Source: a virus
Strand: one strand, 5' to 3'
Length of the DNA stretch: 21,226 nt
Virus record (IMG/VR): IMGVR_UViG_3300035698_024095
Coordinates: 1 to 21,226 of that record
The notes below the pieces were generated by a model that did not search any database, was not told the origin of the DNA, and saw only the letters and a list, made by a program, of their open reading frames with translations. Position numbers and translations under genes: made by a program. Shown here piece after piece: positions 6,363-13,454 of this stretch (position 1 is the first letter of the stretch; each line of letters begins with the position of its first letter).

Positions 6363-8800
6363 TTCACGGCCTCCATGTGTAACCAGTTATCTCCGAGTTC
6401 AATTTCGGCCACCATCGGCACGCGCCCTTCAAAGTCAAACCGCTTGGTCTCCATCATGGTTTGGGCGATGTCACACACATCACCGAGCTCGTCTTTGGCA
6501 ATATCGAACTCGATAGAGTCGTGAATCTGCCCGATCACCATTGACTGCATCCCACGCGCCATGAGCTCTTCATCGATTCGTGCCGCGGCATCGAGGAGTA
6601 GGTGGAAGCTGGTGCCTTGCACCGGAGAATTGATGACTTGATTCCGGGAGATCGGACCCCGCCGGCGAAACCCGAGGAAGCAGTCCACTTCAAACGTCCC
6701 CTCATACCGGTCGAGCATTTCGTCTTGCCAATCCATCACCCCACGGAACGTGTGCCGGAACTCCTTCTCTAACTGTTGGAAGAACCGCTCCGGCTTGCCC
6801 AAGTCGGCAAAACTCTTGGCAACTGAGCGGTAATAACTACCGTAGAACAGGGGGAAAACCCACGAATTCTTTGCTCGACTCCGCTGTTCCTTCGTGACCT
6901 CCTCTTTGGGAATCTCCCAAATCCGGGCGGCCCACTCCCGATGCATGTCATAGTCATTGATGATATAATCGGTCAGGGTTGAGTCTTCCGAATACATGGC
7001 GAGAACCCGAACCTCGGCGGCCGCGTAATCACTTTCCCCCAACAGGTCGTGTCGTGGGATTAGAAGAGACCGCACAACGGCTTGCTTCTCATCCCTCTTT
7101 GGCACGTTCTGGAAATTGGGATCCTCGGAACTTGACCGATACGTGACGGGGATATGCAACAAAAATCCCGGATGAATGAAACCATCGTCGGCACTATGCT
7201 CAAGAAACGGTTTTATGTATGTCCCAACCAGTTTGTTGGTGCGCTTGTTCTCCTCGATCATATTGAGGAGCTCAGCAACTTCCCCACCTTCCCGGGCTGC
7301 GAGTGCTTCGATAACGGCCCGGTTTACTGAGTTCCCATTGATCGGGGTGATGCCAAGCTCTTGAAAGAGAAACTTGCTGAGTTGGGCAGAGGATCCGGGG
7401 TTCCAGTCAGGTTTCTTGCGTAGGTACGACCGCACCAATTTATGGTCCCGGATATTGAATTGTGTTTGCTCAATTTCGCGCTCAAAGTCTTTTTGGAGAC
7501 GGATGCCTTTCTCCCGATCAATCTTCACCCCCCGCATCCGCATTCGATGGAGCGCTGGAAGGCACCGATTGAAAAACTCAATCGCTTCTTTCTCCCCGGC
7601 ATCGGCAACTGCCCATTGGCGTTGATGGAGCTGGCACGCTGTGTGGGCATCCAGAGCATTGTAGGTCATGAGGGTTTTGTGATCGGTCCCCTCGATGTTT
7701 GCTCGATCCACCATCCCCTTGTGCGAACGCCCGAAGTGAAGAAACGTCTGATAGTCAAGACTGGTTCGCTCCCGGCGTTCGTCAAGGATATGAGCCGCGA
7801 CCATGGTGCAATACACGCCCCCCGAGATTTCTATCCCGAGTTGTTGGGTTGCCCATCCCCGCTCGAAGTTAGCATTCTGACAGCTCTTCGGGACGTTGTT
7901 GGTCAGTACCGACACTGCGGCCGCTTTGAAGGATGGGAGCTTCGAGTCAAAGAAGTACGTCCGACCGGTTGGCGTAGAGAATGAAGCGCAGATGATGCGG
8001 GCACTTTTGCCAAACGGGGAGAGTTGATTTGTCTCGAAGTCAACATTGATCTCCTCCGCTTGCGCCAGGTCATCGATAGCATCGTCGAAGTCTCGTGGCG
8101 TCTCGGGAGCGATGATCTCGATCTCTGGCAGGAGCGCCTTTTCAATCGGGGGTCGCTTTGAGAACTCCATCATCACTTGATGCAGGAAGGTGGCATATTG
8201 GGGTTCTTTGAATCCGACCCGCATCGCCCCGCTCGGATGAAGGACTACCCCGACATAACACCCCCATTCCTCGCAGGGGAACACCTGCCCATTGGCGTTT
8301 GAGACAGTCACCCGGGTTGGGGGATGAAGGATGGCCCGGAAGGCGAAATCGCCGAGACAGAGAATCAAATCCGGTTTGATGTCCCGAATCTGTTCGCGTA
8401 GCCGGGGCCGGCAGTTCGCGATCTCCTGTGGACTTGGATCACGATTATCCGGGGGCCGGCACTGAACCACATTGGTCCGAACACAATCCGCATCCATGCC
8501 CAACCCGACAATTTGCATGGCTTCGGAAAGGAATTGCCCGGACTTCCCGACTAATGGGCAATTCCTTTCGTCTTCCATTTCCCCGGGGGCTTCGGCCACA
8601 ATGAGAATCCGCATGTTTCCGTCGCCAAACGGTTCCATTTTGGGCGACTTGCACCCATCTCGCAAGGCACACTGCTCACATGATCCATCGGCCAGACTGG
8701 AAGCATCGTGGGCCAAGGACTTCTTTGTAGCCTTTTTGTGTTTCTTCACCGGCGGTCGAAACTCATCCGCAGAGAAGAATCCGGGGATTTCCTCAGGCAT
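6359..8800 (-). CDS. polA: family A DNA polymerase with fused UDG-like domain
   Basis: Protein of 813 residues with three parts. Residues 35-215 resemble family 4 uracil-DNA glycosylase: AEAPGEMED (69-77), PLVGKSG (82-88), Fe-S-type cysteines C41, C44, C114 and C130 (CEQC; QCRPPDNRDP; NCRP) and the HPS motif at 188-190. Residues 250-400 are a 3'-5' proofreading exonuclease, with DFE at 254-256, QNANFE near 308 and YNALD at 380-384. The C-terminal half is the polymerase: motif A DYAAAEVRVLA (D591), motif B from R640 through K644 to YG at 653-654, and motif C QIHDS with catalytic D761. It is the replicative enzyme of this phage, used with the encoded clamp. The start at 8800 has GGAG ten bases upstream and overlaps the clamp gene by eight bases. 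Confidence 0.95.
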   Translation of the reverse strand: MPEEIPGFFSADEFRPPVKKHKKATKKSLAHDASSLADGSCEQCALRDGCKSPKMEPFGDGNMRILIVAEAPGEMEDERNCPLVGKSGQFLSEAMQIVGLGMDADCVRTNVVQCRPPDNRDPSPQEIANCRPRLREQIRDIKPDLILCLGDFAFRAILHPPTRVTVSNANGQVFPCEEWGCYVGVVLHPSGAMRVGFKEPQYATFLHQVMMEFSKRPPIEKALLPEIEIIAPETPRDFDDAIDDLAQAEEINVDFETNQLSPFGKSARIICASFSTPTGRTYFFDSKLPSFKAAAVSVLTNNVPKSCQNANFERGWATQQLGIEISGGVYCTMVAAHILDERRERTSLDYQTFLHFGRSHKGMVDRANIEGTDHKTLMTYNALDAHTACQLHQRQWAVADAGEKEAIEFFNRCLPALHRMRMRGVKIDREKGIRLQKDFEREIEQTQFNIRDHKLVRSYLRKKPDWNPGSSAQLSKFLFQELGITPINGNSVNRAVIEALAAREGGEVAELLNMIEENKRTNKLVGTYIKPFLEHSADDGFIHPGFLLHIPVTYRSSSEDPNFQNVPKRDEKQAVVRSLLIPRHDLLGESDYAAAEVRVLAMYSEDSTLTDYIINDYDMHREWAARIWEIPKEEVTKEQRSRAKNSWVFPLFYGSYYRSVAKSFADLGKPERFFQQLEKEFRHTFRGVMDWQDEMLDRYEGTFEVDCFLGFRRRGPISRNQVINSPVQGTSFHLLLDAAARIDEELMARGMQSMVIGQIHDSIEFDIAKDELGDVCDIAQTMMETKRFDFEGRVPMVAEIELGDNWLHMEAVK

Positions 8801-9881
8801 CTTTTTTCGGCTCCACTTCTTTCTTTTTGTCGTCGTTCGTGCCGCGGCATGAGATGAGAACAATCACGCCCTCGTTTTCATCACGGATGAGAACGAACGC
8901 GCCATTCTCAGCGACCTCGATGGCCTTCACCGCCAGGTCAGACATCATCTCCGGGTTGATTTTGAAGACGGTGTGCTTGACGGTTTTGGGCAGCTCCGTT
9001 GTGTCACTGATCCGAGAGCGGTCTGTGCGGGAGGCGAAAGACATCTTCTTTCCCTCAATGTCGATCTCTGTTTGACGGTCACGAACATCATCGATAGTGG
9101 CCTGATGCTGCGCGTGTCGGGTCAGTACCGCCGCGGTCCCTTCGACCATCGGGATGGCCGACGTGGCCTGACTGGTGCATTTGTCCACCGTCTGTTTGAG
9201 GTTCGGGTAATCCCCGTCGAGGGTAGAGGAGAGGAGCGTGTACTTGTGTCCTTCCCGCTCATACCGCGCGGCGAAAATCCCGTCGGACACCGCGATCTCG
9301 AGGTCGCCTTCAACGATCTTGAGCAGATACCGGATTGTGTCAGTCGGCAGAACGAACGGGGCGTCCACTTTGAGGAGCTTATTCGCTCGCCAGTAGATAC
9401 GGAAACGGTTCGTTGCCTCAATCGCTTCCGGTTCGATCCGCACCCCCGCAATGGGGCCGGCGGCTTTCGAGCGGGTGGCGAAACCTGCGGCATGTTGGAG
9501 GACGGCACAAAACTTCGCGCGGTCTTTGATCTTCTTCCATTTGAGTTTCGCCGGGGGCTTCGGAATCTCGATCATCGACAACCGATTGAACTCCGCTTTT
9601 GTGGCTCCCTTGTTGGCTATGATGGTCAGCCGGTCCGGGTGAAATTCGACCTCGATGTCCCCGGTCAGAGAATTGGCGAAGGCATACAACGCTTCTCCGT
9701 CCACGACCGCCGGCCCGGTCAACTCGGGCACCTGTGTCTCGACAACGACTGACAGGTAGCCATTGGTCGCGAAGACGGTTCCCTGATCGATGCCCACCGC
9801 ATTCAGTGTTTCAACGATGGACGATTTGGCAATCACGGGCCGGAGATCGGTCATGATTTTCTTGAGTGTCTCTGCTTTCAT
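8793..9881 (-). CDS. dnaN: beta-type sliding clamp
   Basis: Protein of 362 residues, close to the length of bacterial DnaN. The sequence shows repeated beta-alpha-beta patterns of the three-domain clamp: an N-terminal helix KAETLKKIMTDLRPVI followed by strands, the central domain with helix RAKFCAVLQHAAGFAT, and the KYTLLSSTLDGDYPNL strand/turn that matches the DnaN SRLIDGxYP signature. It would encircle DNA as a dimer and tether the family A polymerase encoded immediately downstream, loaded by the ATPase encoded two genes further on. AAGGAG is eight bases before the ATG. The last residues are lysine-rich and overlap the polymerase gene by eight bases. Similarity is mostly structural in pattern, so the assignment rests on the DGDYP motif, length and neighbours. 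Confidence 0.88.
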   Translation of the reverse strand: MKAETLKKIMTDLRPVIAKSSIVETLNAVGIDQGTVFATNGYLSVVVETQVPELTGPAVVDGEALYAFANSLTGDIEVEFHPDRLTIIANKGATKAEFNRLSMIEIPKPPAKLKWKKIKDRAKFCAVLQHAAGFATRSKAAGPIAGVRIEPEAIEATNRFRIYWRANKLLKVDAPFVLPTDTIRYLLKIVEGDLEIAVSDGIFAARYEREGHKYTLLSSTLDGDYPNLKQTVDKCTSQATSAIPMVEGTAAVLTRHAQHQATIDDVRDRQTEIDIEGKKMSFASRTDRSRISDTTELPKTVKHTVFKINPEMMSDLAVKAIEVAENGAFVLIRDENEGVIVLISCRGTNDDKKKEVEPKKDA

Positions 9882-9896
9882 ACGTTTCTCTCCTTG

Positions 9897-10832
9897 CTAA
9901 AAGAATGCTGGCGCCACGACGCCATTGAATGAACTCTTCAAGACAAACTCCTGACAAACCAACGCATTAAAATGAGTTCGGATTGCTGCGGATTTCCGAA
10001 TGTCTTCCAGCTCGAAGCCTCGAGCCTCGATATACTCCCGGACGTATTTTTGATCTCGTTTTGAAAGGCAGTCAAGATGAGAACCGAACCGCTGCAATGC
10101 GGCCCCCTCATTCGAGATATACGGGTAGCGAAGTTGACCCTTCGCGTTCTCGAACATGATCCGCCCGAACACTCCCAAACGGATGTAGCTGGTACAGTCA
10201 CAGGAGAACCACGGGAAGACTTCGAGGATCGGCCCAATCGATAGACCGAAGGCGTGGAAATGGGCGCGGGCCTTTCCATCGACCATTGCGATCTCTGAAC
10301 AGCGGTGGAACCACGCGACCCGGGAGTCTTGGTCTAAGTCCTTGCGGCTACTGAGCGCCACCAGAGGGGCTCCTGTCTCGATCAATCGGTCAAGGAACTC
10401 GAGGGGCTCGCCATGATGGAAGGTCGGGACCAATTTGCTGAGGGGGAGCCCAGCCTCGAGCATCCGCATATAGTTCTGATATGAGAATTCGCCGGCATCG
10501 ACGAAACCTTGGGCATTGGGCAGCTCCCCACACCGCCCGGGCAATCGATCCAAAGCCACGACATGGGTGACTTGATCAATGACTTGCCGGTAGACGTCCA
10601 CGAGATGGGAGAGGGAAAGTTCTTTGCCTCTGGTCCATGCGGTAAAGGCTCCTGAGTCAAGCATGAGATTGACTTCTCCAGCCGCGAGCATCTTCTCAAC
10701 TTGGGCCCAGCCCTTCGGCCACGATAGATATGCGAGGGAGAGGAGATAAAACCGAAAGCGCTGATCCGTGATCAGGACCGCGTCGTCACGAAGGAATGAA
10801 CCGGGGGAACCGGGGAGAAAGAATTGCTGCAT
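9897..10832 (-). CDS. dpdA: DpdA-like 7-deazaguanine DNA transglycosylase (copy 1)
   Basis: Protein of 311 residues in the tRNA-guanine transglycosylase superfamily. The two catalytic aspartates expected for TGT/DpdA are visible: LDSGAF (D59, matching the DSGGFQ acid-base Asp of TGT) and SCDCTSYIR (D212, matching the nucleophile in FDCVLPTR). ALDRLPG (D95) and HHGEP are other likely base-binding segments. The CxCxxC zinc motif of tRNA TGTs is not seen. DpdA proteins of phages and bacteria exchange guanine in DNA for a 7-deazaguanine such as preQ0. The gene is close to FolE, QueE and QueC and is paralogous to the second copy at 13,455: 30 of 43 residues are identical over positions 57-99, without gaps. 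The ribosome-binding site is weak. Confidence 0.85.
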   Translation of the reverse strand: MQQFFLPGSPGSFLRDDAVLITDQRFRFYLLSLAYLSWPKGWAQVEKMLAAGEVNLMLDSGAFTAWTRGKELSLSHLVDVYRQVIDQVTHVVALDRLPGRCGELPNAQGFVDAGEFSYQNYMRMLEAGLPLSKLVPTFHHGEPLEFLDRLIETGAPLVALSSRKDLDQDSRVAWFHRCSEIAMVDGKARAHFHAFGLSIGPILEVFPWFSCDCTSYIRLGVFGRIMFENAKGQLRYPYISNEGAALQRFGSHLDCLSKRDQKYVREYIEARGFELEDIRKSAAIRTHFNALVCQEFVLKSSFNGVVAPAFF

Positions 10833-10871
10833 TGCGAAGAGCTTTCTCTTTCAAAATTGGCACTTAAAAAT

Positions 10872-11036
10872 CTATGTGAGAAGCACCGCTACCACAAATG
10901 CAACAAGTATGGCACCCCAACCAATACTCAGCGCCCAATAAACGCCCGCGCTCGCCGGTTTGCGCGCCCCACAATAAGGACACTCCAGTGACTCGGAGCT
11001 TATTTTCTCTTTGCATTCTTGGCATTCTATTAACAT
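10872..11036 (-). CDS. zinc-ribbon plus transmembrane small protein
   Basis: Protein of 54 residues: a zinc ribbon (CQEC at residues 5-8 and CPYC at 19-22), a short linker KPASAG, then one transmembrane helix (WALSIGWGAILVAFVVAVLLT) at the C-terminus. It would sit in the inner membrane with the ribbon in the cytoplasm. Function unknown. GAGG lies six bases before the ATG, which sets this start inside a longer but implausible open frame. It is a close paralogue of the ribbon encoded just upstream at 11,361-11,465: both begin ML[VI][KE]C[RQ]EC and continue to CP[HY]CGA. A 35-base AT-rich gap follows before the DpdA-like gene. Confidence 0.7.
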   Translation of the reverse strand: MLIECQECKEKISSESLECPYCGARKPASAGVYWALSIGWGAILVAFVVAVLLT

Positions 11037-11053
11037 GATCTTCCTCTCTAAGA

Positions 11054-11401
11054 TTAGATATGGCTGTGGAAAGTAAGATTTAATGCCATAGCACCTACAC
11101 AATAGAAGAACCTCAACGCTGATCCCACAAGCGCAATCAAGATCACCCACTGTACAACCAACAGCATCCAAAGATTATCTCTGTTCTGTAGATTATCGCT
11201 GTTCTGTCGTGTTTCCGCGCTCGGTTTGTGCCACAGACCGTTGCGGCCGTATAGGTGATACGGTCGCCAGCCTCGGGCGAACAACACCAGTCGGATGCGC
11301 AGTGACGGCGGGCGAAAAAATGCCCGAGAACCCAGCGCACTGCTGATATGCCAAGGGCGGTCAAATCGGTGTGCCACCGTCGGCCTCGCTTTCCGCTCCA
11401 C
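11054..11401 (-). pseudogene. membrane-protein remainder of a frameshifted zinc-ribbon gene
   Basis: This open frame encodes a polypeptide with a C-terminal transmembrane-like helix (LWMLLVVQWVILIALVGSAL) after a 6-residue tandem repeat QNSDNL/QNRDNL. It has no start with a ribosome-binding site of its own. It would continue the zinc ribbon at 11,361-11,465 if one base were skipped near the GGAAAGCG stretch, giving CPHCGAEARPTV, comparable to CPYCGARKPASA in the neighbouring paralogue. It stops 17 bases before the next gene's ATG, as expected for a real gene end in this cluster. The simplest reading is a ribbon-plus-membrane gene broken by one base, either in nature or by sequencing error. 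A short open frame at 11,143-11,418 is an alternative but shows nothing protein-like. Confidence 0.4.
11172..11207. repeat. two tandem 18-bp repeats
   Basis: Two adjacent 18-base units (11172-11189 and 11190-11207) differ at one base only. In the leftward membrane-protein frame they encode QNSDNL and QNRDNL, so the repeat keeps the reading frame. Confidence 0.7.
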
Positions 11402-11465
11402 AATGGGGACAATCCCAAGCTTTATTGCTCACGACCTTGTGGCATTCGCGGCATTTAACCAACAT
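11361..11465 (-). CDS. short zinc-ribbon ORF, probably frameshifted
   Basis: Open frame of 34 codons with a clear zinc ribbon, CREC at residues 5-8 and CPHC at 19-22, strongly similar to the neighbouring 54-residue ribbon/membrane protein. The ATG follows AGAGG at about eight bases, immediately after the 115-residue gene. The frame ends soon after the ribbon at a TGA, while a membrane-helix sequence follows in another frame. It is therefore either a tiny stand-alone ribbon protein or, more likely, the front part of a ribbon-plus-membrane protein interrupted by a one-base shift. Confidence 0.55.
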   Translation of the reverse strand: MLVKCRECHKVVSNKAWDCPHCGAESEADGGTPI

Positions 11466-11481
11466 GGTTTTTTTCCTCTAT

Positions 11482-11829
11482 TTATATGATTCCGAAACTG
11501 TCCAGAACGCGAGAGGCTTCTTTAATTACTTCGTCGAGAATCCGGTGCTTCGCCCCGATGCTCAAAGACAGGTGTTTGATCGCGGCGTAAGTTATCTCGA
11601 TTTTGCACAGCAACACCCTTTGGATTCCCCCCATTGCGGGGTCGGTTGTTGCGCGTACCGACTGCCGCAAAGCCTCGAGGCCGCTGGCACGAAAGTCCTC
11701 AAGAGTTTTCTGACTCTTGGAAAGGCTCTGCCGCAACTCCCTGCTCTCTTGCTCCGCTCGCCGAGCTCTTTCGAGTAGGGGGGCCCCTTTGGATTGGTTC
11801 AGTTTACGAACTCGGGTTTGGTAGTGCAT
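11482..11829 (-). CDS. coiled-coil hypothetical protein
   Basis: Protein of 115 residues, almost entirely helical. Residues 17-45 are charged and heptad-like (LLERARRAEQESRELRQSLS), suggesting a coiled coil; the rest is a mixed amphipathic helical region ending DSFGII. No family is recognised. The ATG at 11829 has GGGGGAG four to five bases upstream and lies inside the 3' end of the upstream 270-residue gene, so the two overlap by 26 bases. A longer in-frame reading to 11934 would run further into that gene and is rejected. Confidence 0.65.
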   Translation of the reverse strand: MHYQTRVRKLNQSKGAPLLERARRAEQESRELRQSLSKSQKTLEDFRASGLEALRQSVRATTDPAMGGIQRVLLCKIEITYAAIKHLSLSIGAKHRILDEVIKEASRVLDSFGII

Positions 11830-12616
11830 CGGTCTCCCCCTCAGCGTGCTTGTGCCACTGGCTTGCACAGAAGATAGCGTGTTGGTATCCGTCGCCAAGC
11901 ACTCCGATTCTGCTCGATTCCTGCCAATACTCATGCTCAGCGATGCAGGCGTGCGAGAGTGCCCGGGGATTGAACCGCTCCCATCCGATTCCGAGGAATG
12001 TTTCTTTTGCCAGGCCTTTGCCGACCCATACGCACCAGCCCACTAAGCCAAGCATCCGAAACCTCGCCGAGAACTCAGGGATCGGCGGGTGCTCGTCCTC
12101 GTCCTCGGGTGCTTCCTCCAAGATAAGCCCGGACATGGTCTCTTCGGGCGGCTTGGCGGCCAGCGCCACGAACTCAAACAGTTCGTTGCCGTCAACGTCG
12201 ATCGGCAGAAAACCACAGGCGATACGGGCGTTGGAGTAAGCCCGCAGTCCCTCCTCTGGAATGCCGTCAGTGTCAGCGGCCATGCCCTCGATGATTCGCA
12301 GCAGGGACATGATGATTTCCCGCGCGTCACCCTCGGGGTCGTAGTATTGGCAATTAGGATGATGCTTGGTCATAAAACCCTTTGTCCTTGTCCAGTCGTG
12401 GCATTTGCACTTCATGGGCTCGGGGTCGTAACCGTCCTCAATGGGCGTGTCCTCGACGGCCGGCGTGGTCATGAGGGGAGCCAAGATTCGTGCAAACTCC
12501 ACCGCCAAGGTGGGGTCCATAACGAGATGCTGAGTGCTCTTGGCGCACCATGCGGTCGCCGCCAGTTCTAATGCGGCAGGGAAAGAATCGTTAATCTTTT
12601 CTTGTTCATTCATCAT
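11804..12616 (-). CDS. hypothetical protein with CxC/HxxC metal-like motif
   Basis: Protein of 270 residues of unknown function. Residues 1-55 are helical and include STQHLVMDPTLAVEFARILA. A putative metal site follows (CKCHDW and KHHPNCQYYDP, roughly residues 70-92). The C-terminal half has a hydrophobic segment, MLGLVGWCVWVG, and FNPRALSHACIAEHEYWQES. The Cys/His part resembles motifs common in uncharacterised phage proteins, but no enzyme signature is seen. AAGGA lies four to seven bases before two adjacent ATGs; the first is taken. A shortened, degenerate copy of the tRNA-like element lies a few bases upstream of the ribosome-binding site. Confidence 0.7.
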   Translation of the reverse strand: MMNEQEKINDSFPAALELAATAWCAKSTQHLVMDPTLAVEFARILAPLMTTPAVEDTPIEDGYDPEPMKCKCHDWTRTKGFMTKHHPNCQYYDPEGDAREIIMSLLRIIEGMAADTDGIPEEGLRAYSNARIACGFLPIDVDGNELFEFVALAAKPPEETMSGLILEEAPEDEDEHPPIPEFSARFRMLGLVGWCVWVGKGLAKETFLGIGWERFNPRALSHACIAEHEYWQESSRIGVLGDGYQHAIFCASQWHKHAEGETDALPNPSS

Positions 12617-12631
12617 TTTGTCCTTTCGTTT

Positions 12632-12676
12632 GAATTGCTGGCCGTCGCGTGTCCCGCCACGCCGCCGCTAGCAAAC
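12632..12676 (-). other. degenerate second copy of the tRNA-like leader element
   Basis: The flanks match those of the tRNA-like element at 12,899: GAATTGCTGGC at one end and GCTAGCAAAC (GCCAGCAAAC in the other copy) at the opposite end, so an acceptor-like stem with one mismatch can form. The interior is only 24 bases and holds a 5-bp hairpin, GCGTG/CACGC (12647-12662), instead of D and T arms. As in the full copy, the 3' side runs into AATTCAA and then a ribosome-binding site, here that of the 270-residue gene. It is either a decayed duplicate or a related leader stem. Confidence 0.45.
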
Positions 12677-12679
12677 CTC

Positions 12680-12877
12680 CTACTGCACGATCTCCCTCTT
12701 ACTTGGTCCTCTACCCGCGATGAATCGCTGTGCGGATGCTAAAGAGTCAAACCGCCACGCCGCTTCGAGTCCCAGGTGTGGAGCAAACCAAATAAACCAC
12801 CAAAACAACACTTTGTGCTGCGGCTCATACTCGATGCGTCCGCTGGCATGAGTGATTTTGACTGTTCGTGACCGCAA
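12680..12877 (-). CDS. small hypothetical protein (TTG start)
   Basis: Protein of 65 residues of unknown function, with an aromatic hydrophobic centre (VLFWWFIWFAPHLG) and a helix WRFDSLASAQRFIAG. One membrane-associated segment is possible. The open frame extends upstream to an ATG inside the tRNA-like element, which would give an N-terminus MPVRVRPAS; that is the false peptide encoded by a T-arm. The true start is taken as the TTG at 12877, which has GGGAG six bases upstream. The gene stands directly downstream of the tRNA-like element, so any structure formed there would lie in its leader. Confidence 0.6.
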   Translation of the reverse strand: MRSRTVKITHASGRIEYEPQHKVLFWWFIWFAPHLGLEAAWRFDSLASAQRFIAGRGPSKREIVQ

Positions 12878-12898
12878 TATAGACTCCCTTCTTGAATT

Positions 12899-12962
12899 GC
12901 TGGCGGGCCGGACTCGAACCGGCATCTCCGAGGCGCGCTATTCCATTTGCGCTACCGCCAGC
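12899..12962 (-). ncRNA. tRNA-like element lacking an anticodon arm
   Basis: On the minus strand 64 bases fold as a tRNA with one part missing. There is an 8-bp acceptor stem GCTGGCGG/CCGCCAGC, then TA, then a D-arm with 4-bp stem GCGC/GCGC and loop AAATGGAATA (with the GG of D loops). The T-arm is a 5-bp stem GCCGG/CCGGC with the canonical loop TTCGAGT. Between D and T arms only 11 bases (GCCTCGGAGAT) remain where about 22 are normal, so no regular 5-bp/7-base anticodon arm can form. No CCA is encoded. It begins 7 bases after the stop of the 89-residue gene and ends about 21 bases before the TTG start of the 65-residue gene. It may be a tRNA relic or a tRNA-mimic regulatory leader; it should not work in decoding. 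Confidence 0.75.
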
Positions 12963-12969
12963 AAACTGC

Positions 12970-13239
12970 TTACAGTTCGAGCCGATCCAAGATACTCTTG
13001 AGCCTGCTATTGGATGTCAAAAAGCTCCTGATTTTTGCCTGCAACGACTGAGCCAGTTGCACCGGTTGGTCCTCTGCTTTTGAATTTGTGGATGCTTCTG
13101 GTTCACGTTCGCGAAGCACTTCTACCAATCGCTCCTCGAACAGTCCGACGATCTCTTCCAGTTCTTGGCAGATTTGGCTCAATTCCGAAACCCTCGCACC
13201 CACTTGGGTTGTGTTCCTTGCCGCTTCTACGTCGCTCAT
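12970..13239 (-). CDS. small coiled-coil hypothetical protein
   Basis: Protein of 89 residues. Residues 12-45 are a likely coiled coil (RVSELSQICQELEEIVGLFE and onward), then a Ser/Glu-rich linker and a second amphipathic helix, LQAKIRSFLTSNSRLKSILD. No family is recognised; it could be an oligomerising accessory protein. AAGGAG six bases before the ATG makes the start secure. It lies between the zinc-ribbon gene and the tRNA-like element. Confidence 0.7.
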   Translation of the reverse strand: MSDVEAARNTTQVGARVSELSQICQELEEIVGLFEERLVEVLREREPEASTNSKAEDQPVQLAQSLQAKIRSFLTSNSRLKSILDRLEL

Positions 13240-13265
13240 GATTTTCTCCTTTCGATTTGAGGGTC

Positions 13266-13439
13266 CTATTGCATCTCACGAAACTCTTTCGGTGGTGTCA
13301 GCCCCCGGCGAATACGTTTGAGCTGCATCGTTCCATATCGAGCCTCACACTTCGGGCACCGCCACTTCCGGCGAATCCGGGTCTTCATAATCGTTTGGTC
13401 GTCCATAAGCATGTGAACATTACAGGAGGGACAAAACAT
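13266..13439 (-). CDS. small zinc-ribbon protein, basic
   Basis: Protein of 57 residues with CPSC (residues 3-6) and CPKC (28-31) forming a zinc ribbon. It is very basic in the second half (RIRRKW, LKRIRRG), which suggests nucleic-acid binding, perhaps a transcription regulator of the Ogr/Delta or NrdR-ribbon sort; that is only an analogy. AAGGAG lies 11 bases upstream of the ATG. It fills the gap between the second DpdA-like gene and the 89-residue gene, and stops 26 bases before the next start. Confidence 0.65.
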   Translation of the reverse strand: MFCPSCNVHMLMDDQTIMKTRIRRKWRCPKCEARYGTMQLKRIRRGLTPPKEFREMQ

Positions 13440-13454
13440 TGTCGGAAATGCTCC

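Noticed and set aside
7442-7984. Plus-strand open frame opposite the polymerase
   Set aside because: It lies wholly within the exonuclease region of a clearly recognised polymerase and has no ribosome-binding site or motif.
8973-9752. 259-codon plus-strand open frame opposite the sliding clamp
   Set aside because: Its arginine- and glycine-rich composition is what GC-rich antisense gives; the clamp on the other strand has matching motifs and context.
11143-11418. Alternative 91-codon minus-strand frame in the ribbon/membrane region
   Set aside because: It has no membrane helix or zinc motif, no ribosome-binding site, and ends away from the next gene's start, unlike the 11054 frame.
12878-12925. 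ATG inside the tRNA-like element as the start of the 65-residue gene
   Set aside because: The resulting MPVRVRPAS is the familiar artefact of translating a T-arm; a TTG with a good ribosome-binding site lies downstream.
12899-12962. A normal functional tRNA
   Set aside because: Only 11 bases separate D and T arms, so no anticodon stem-loop can form.
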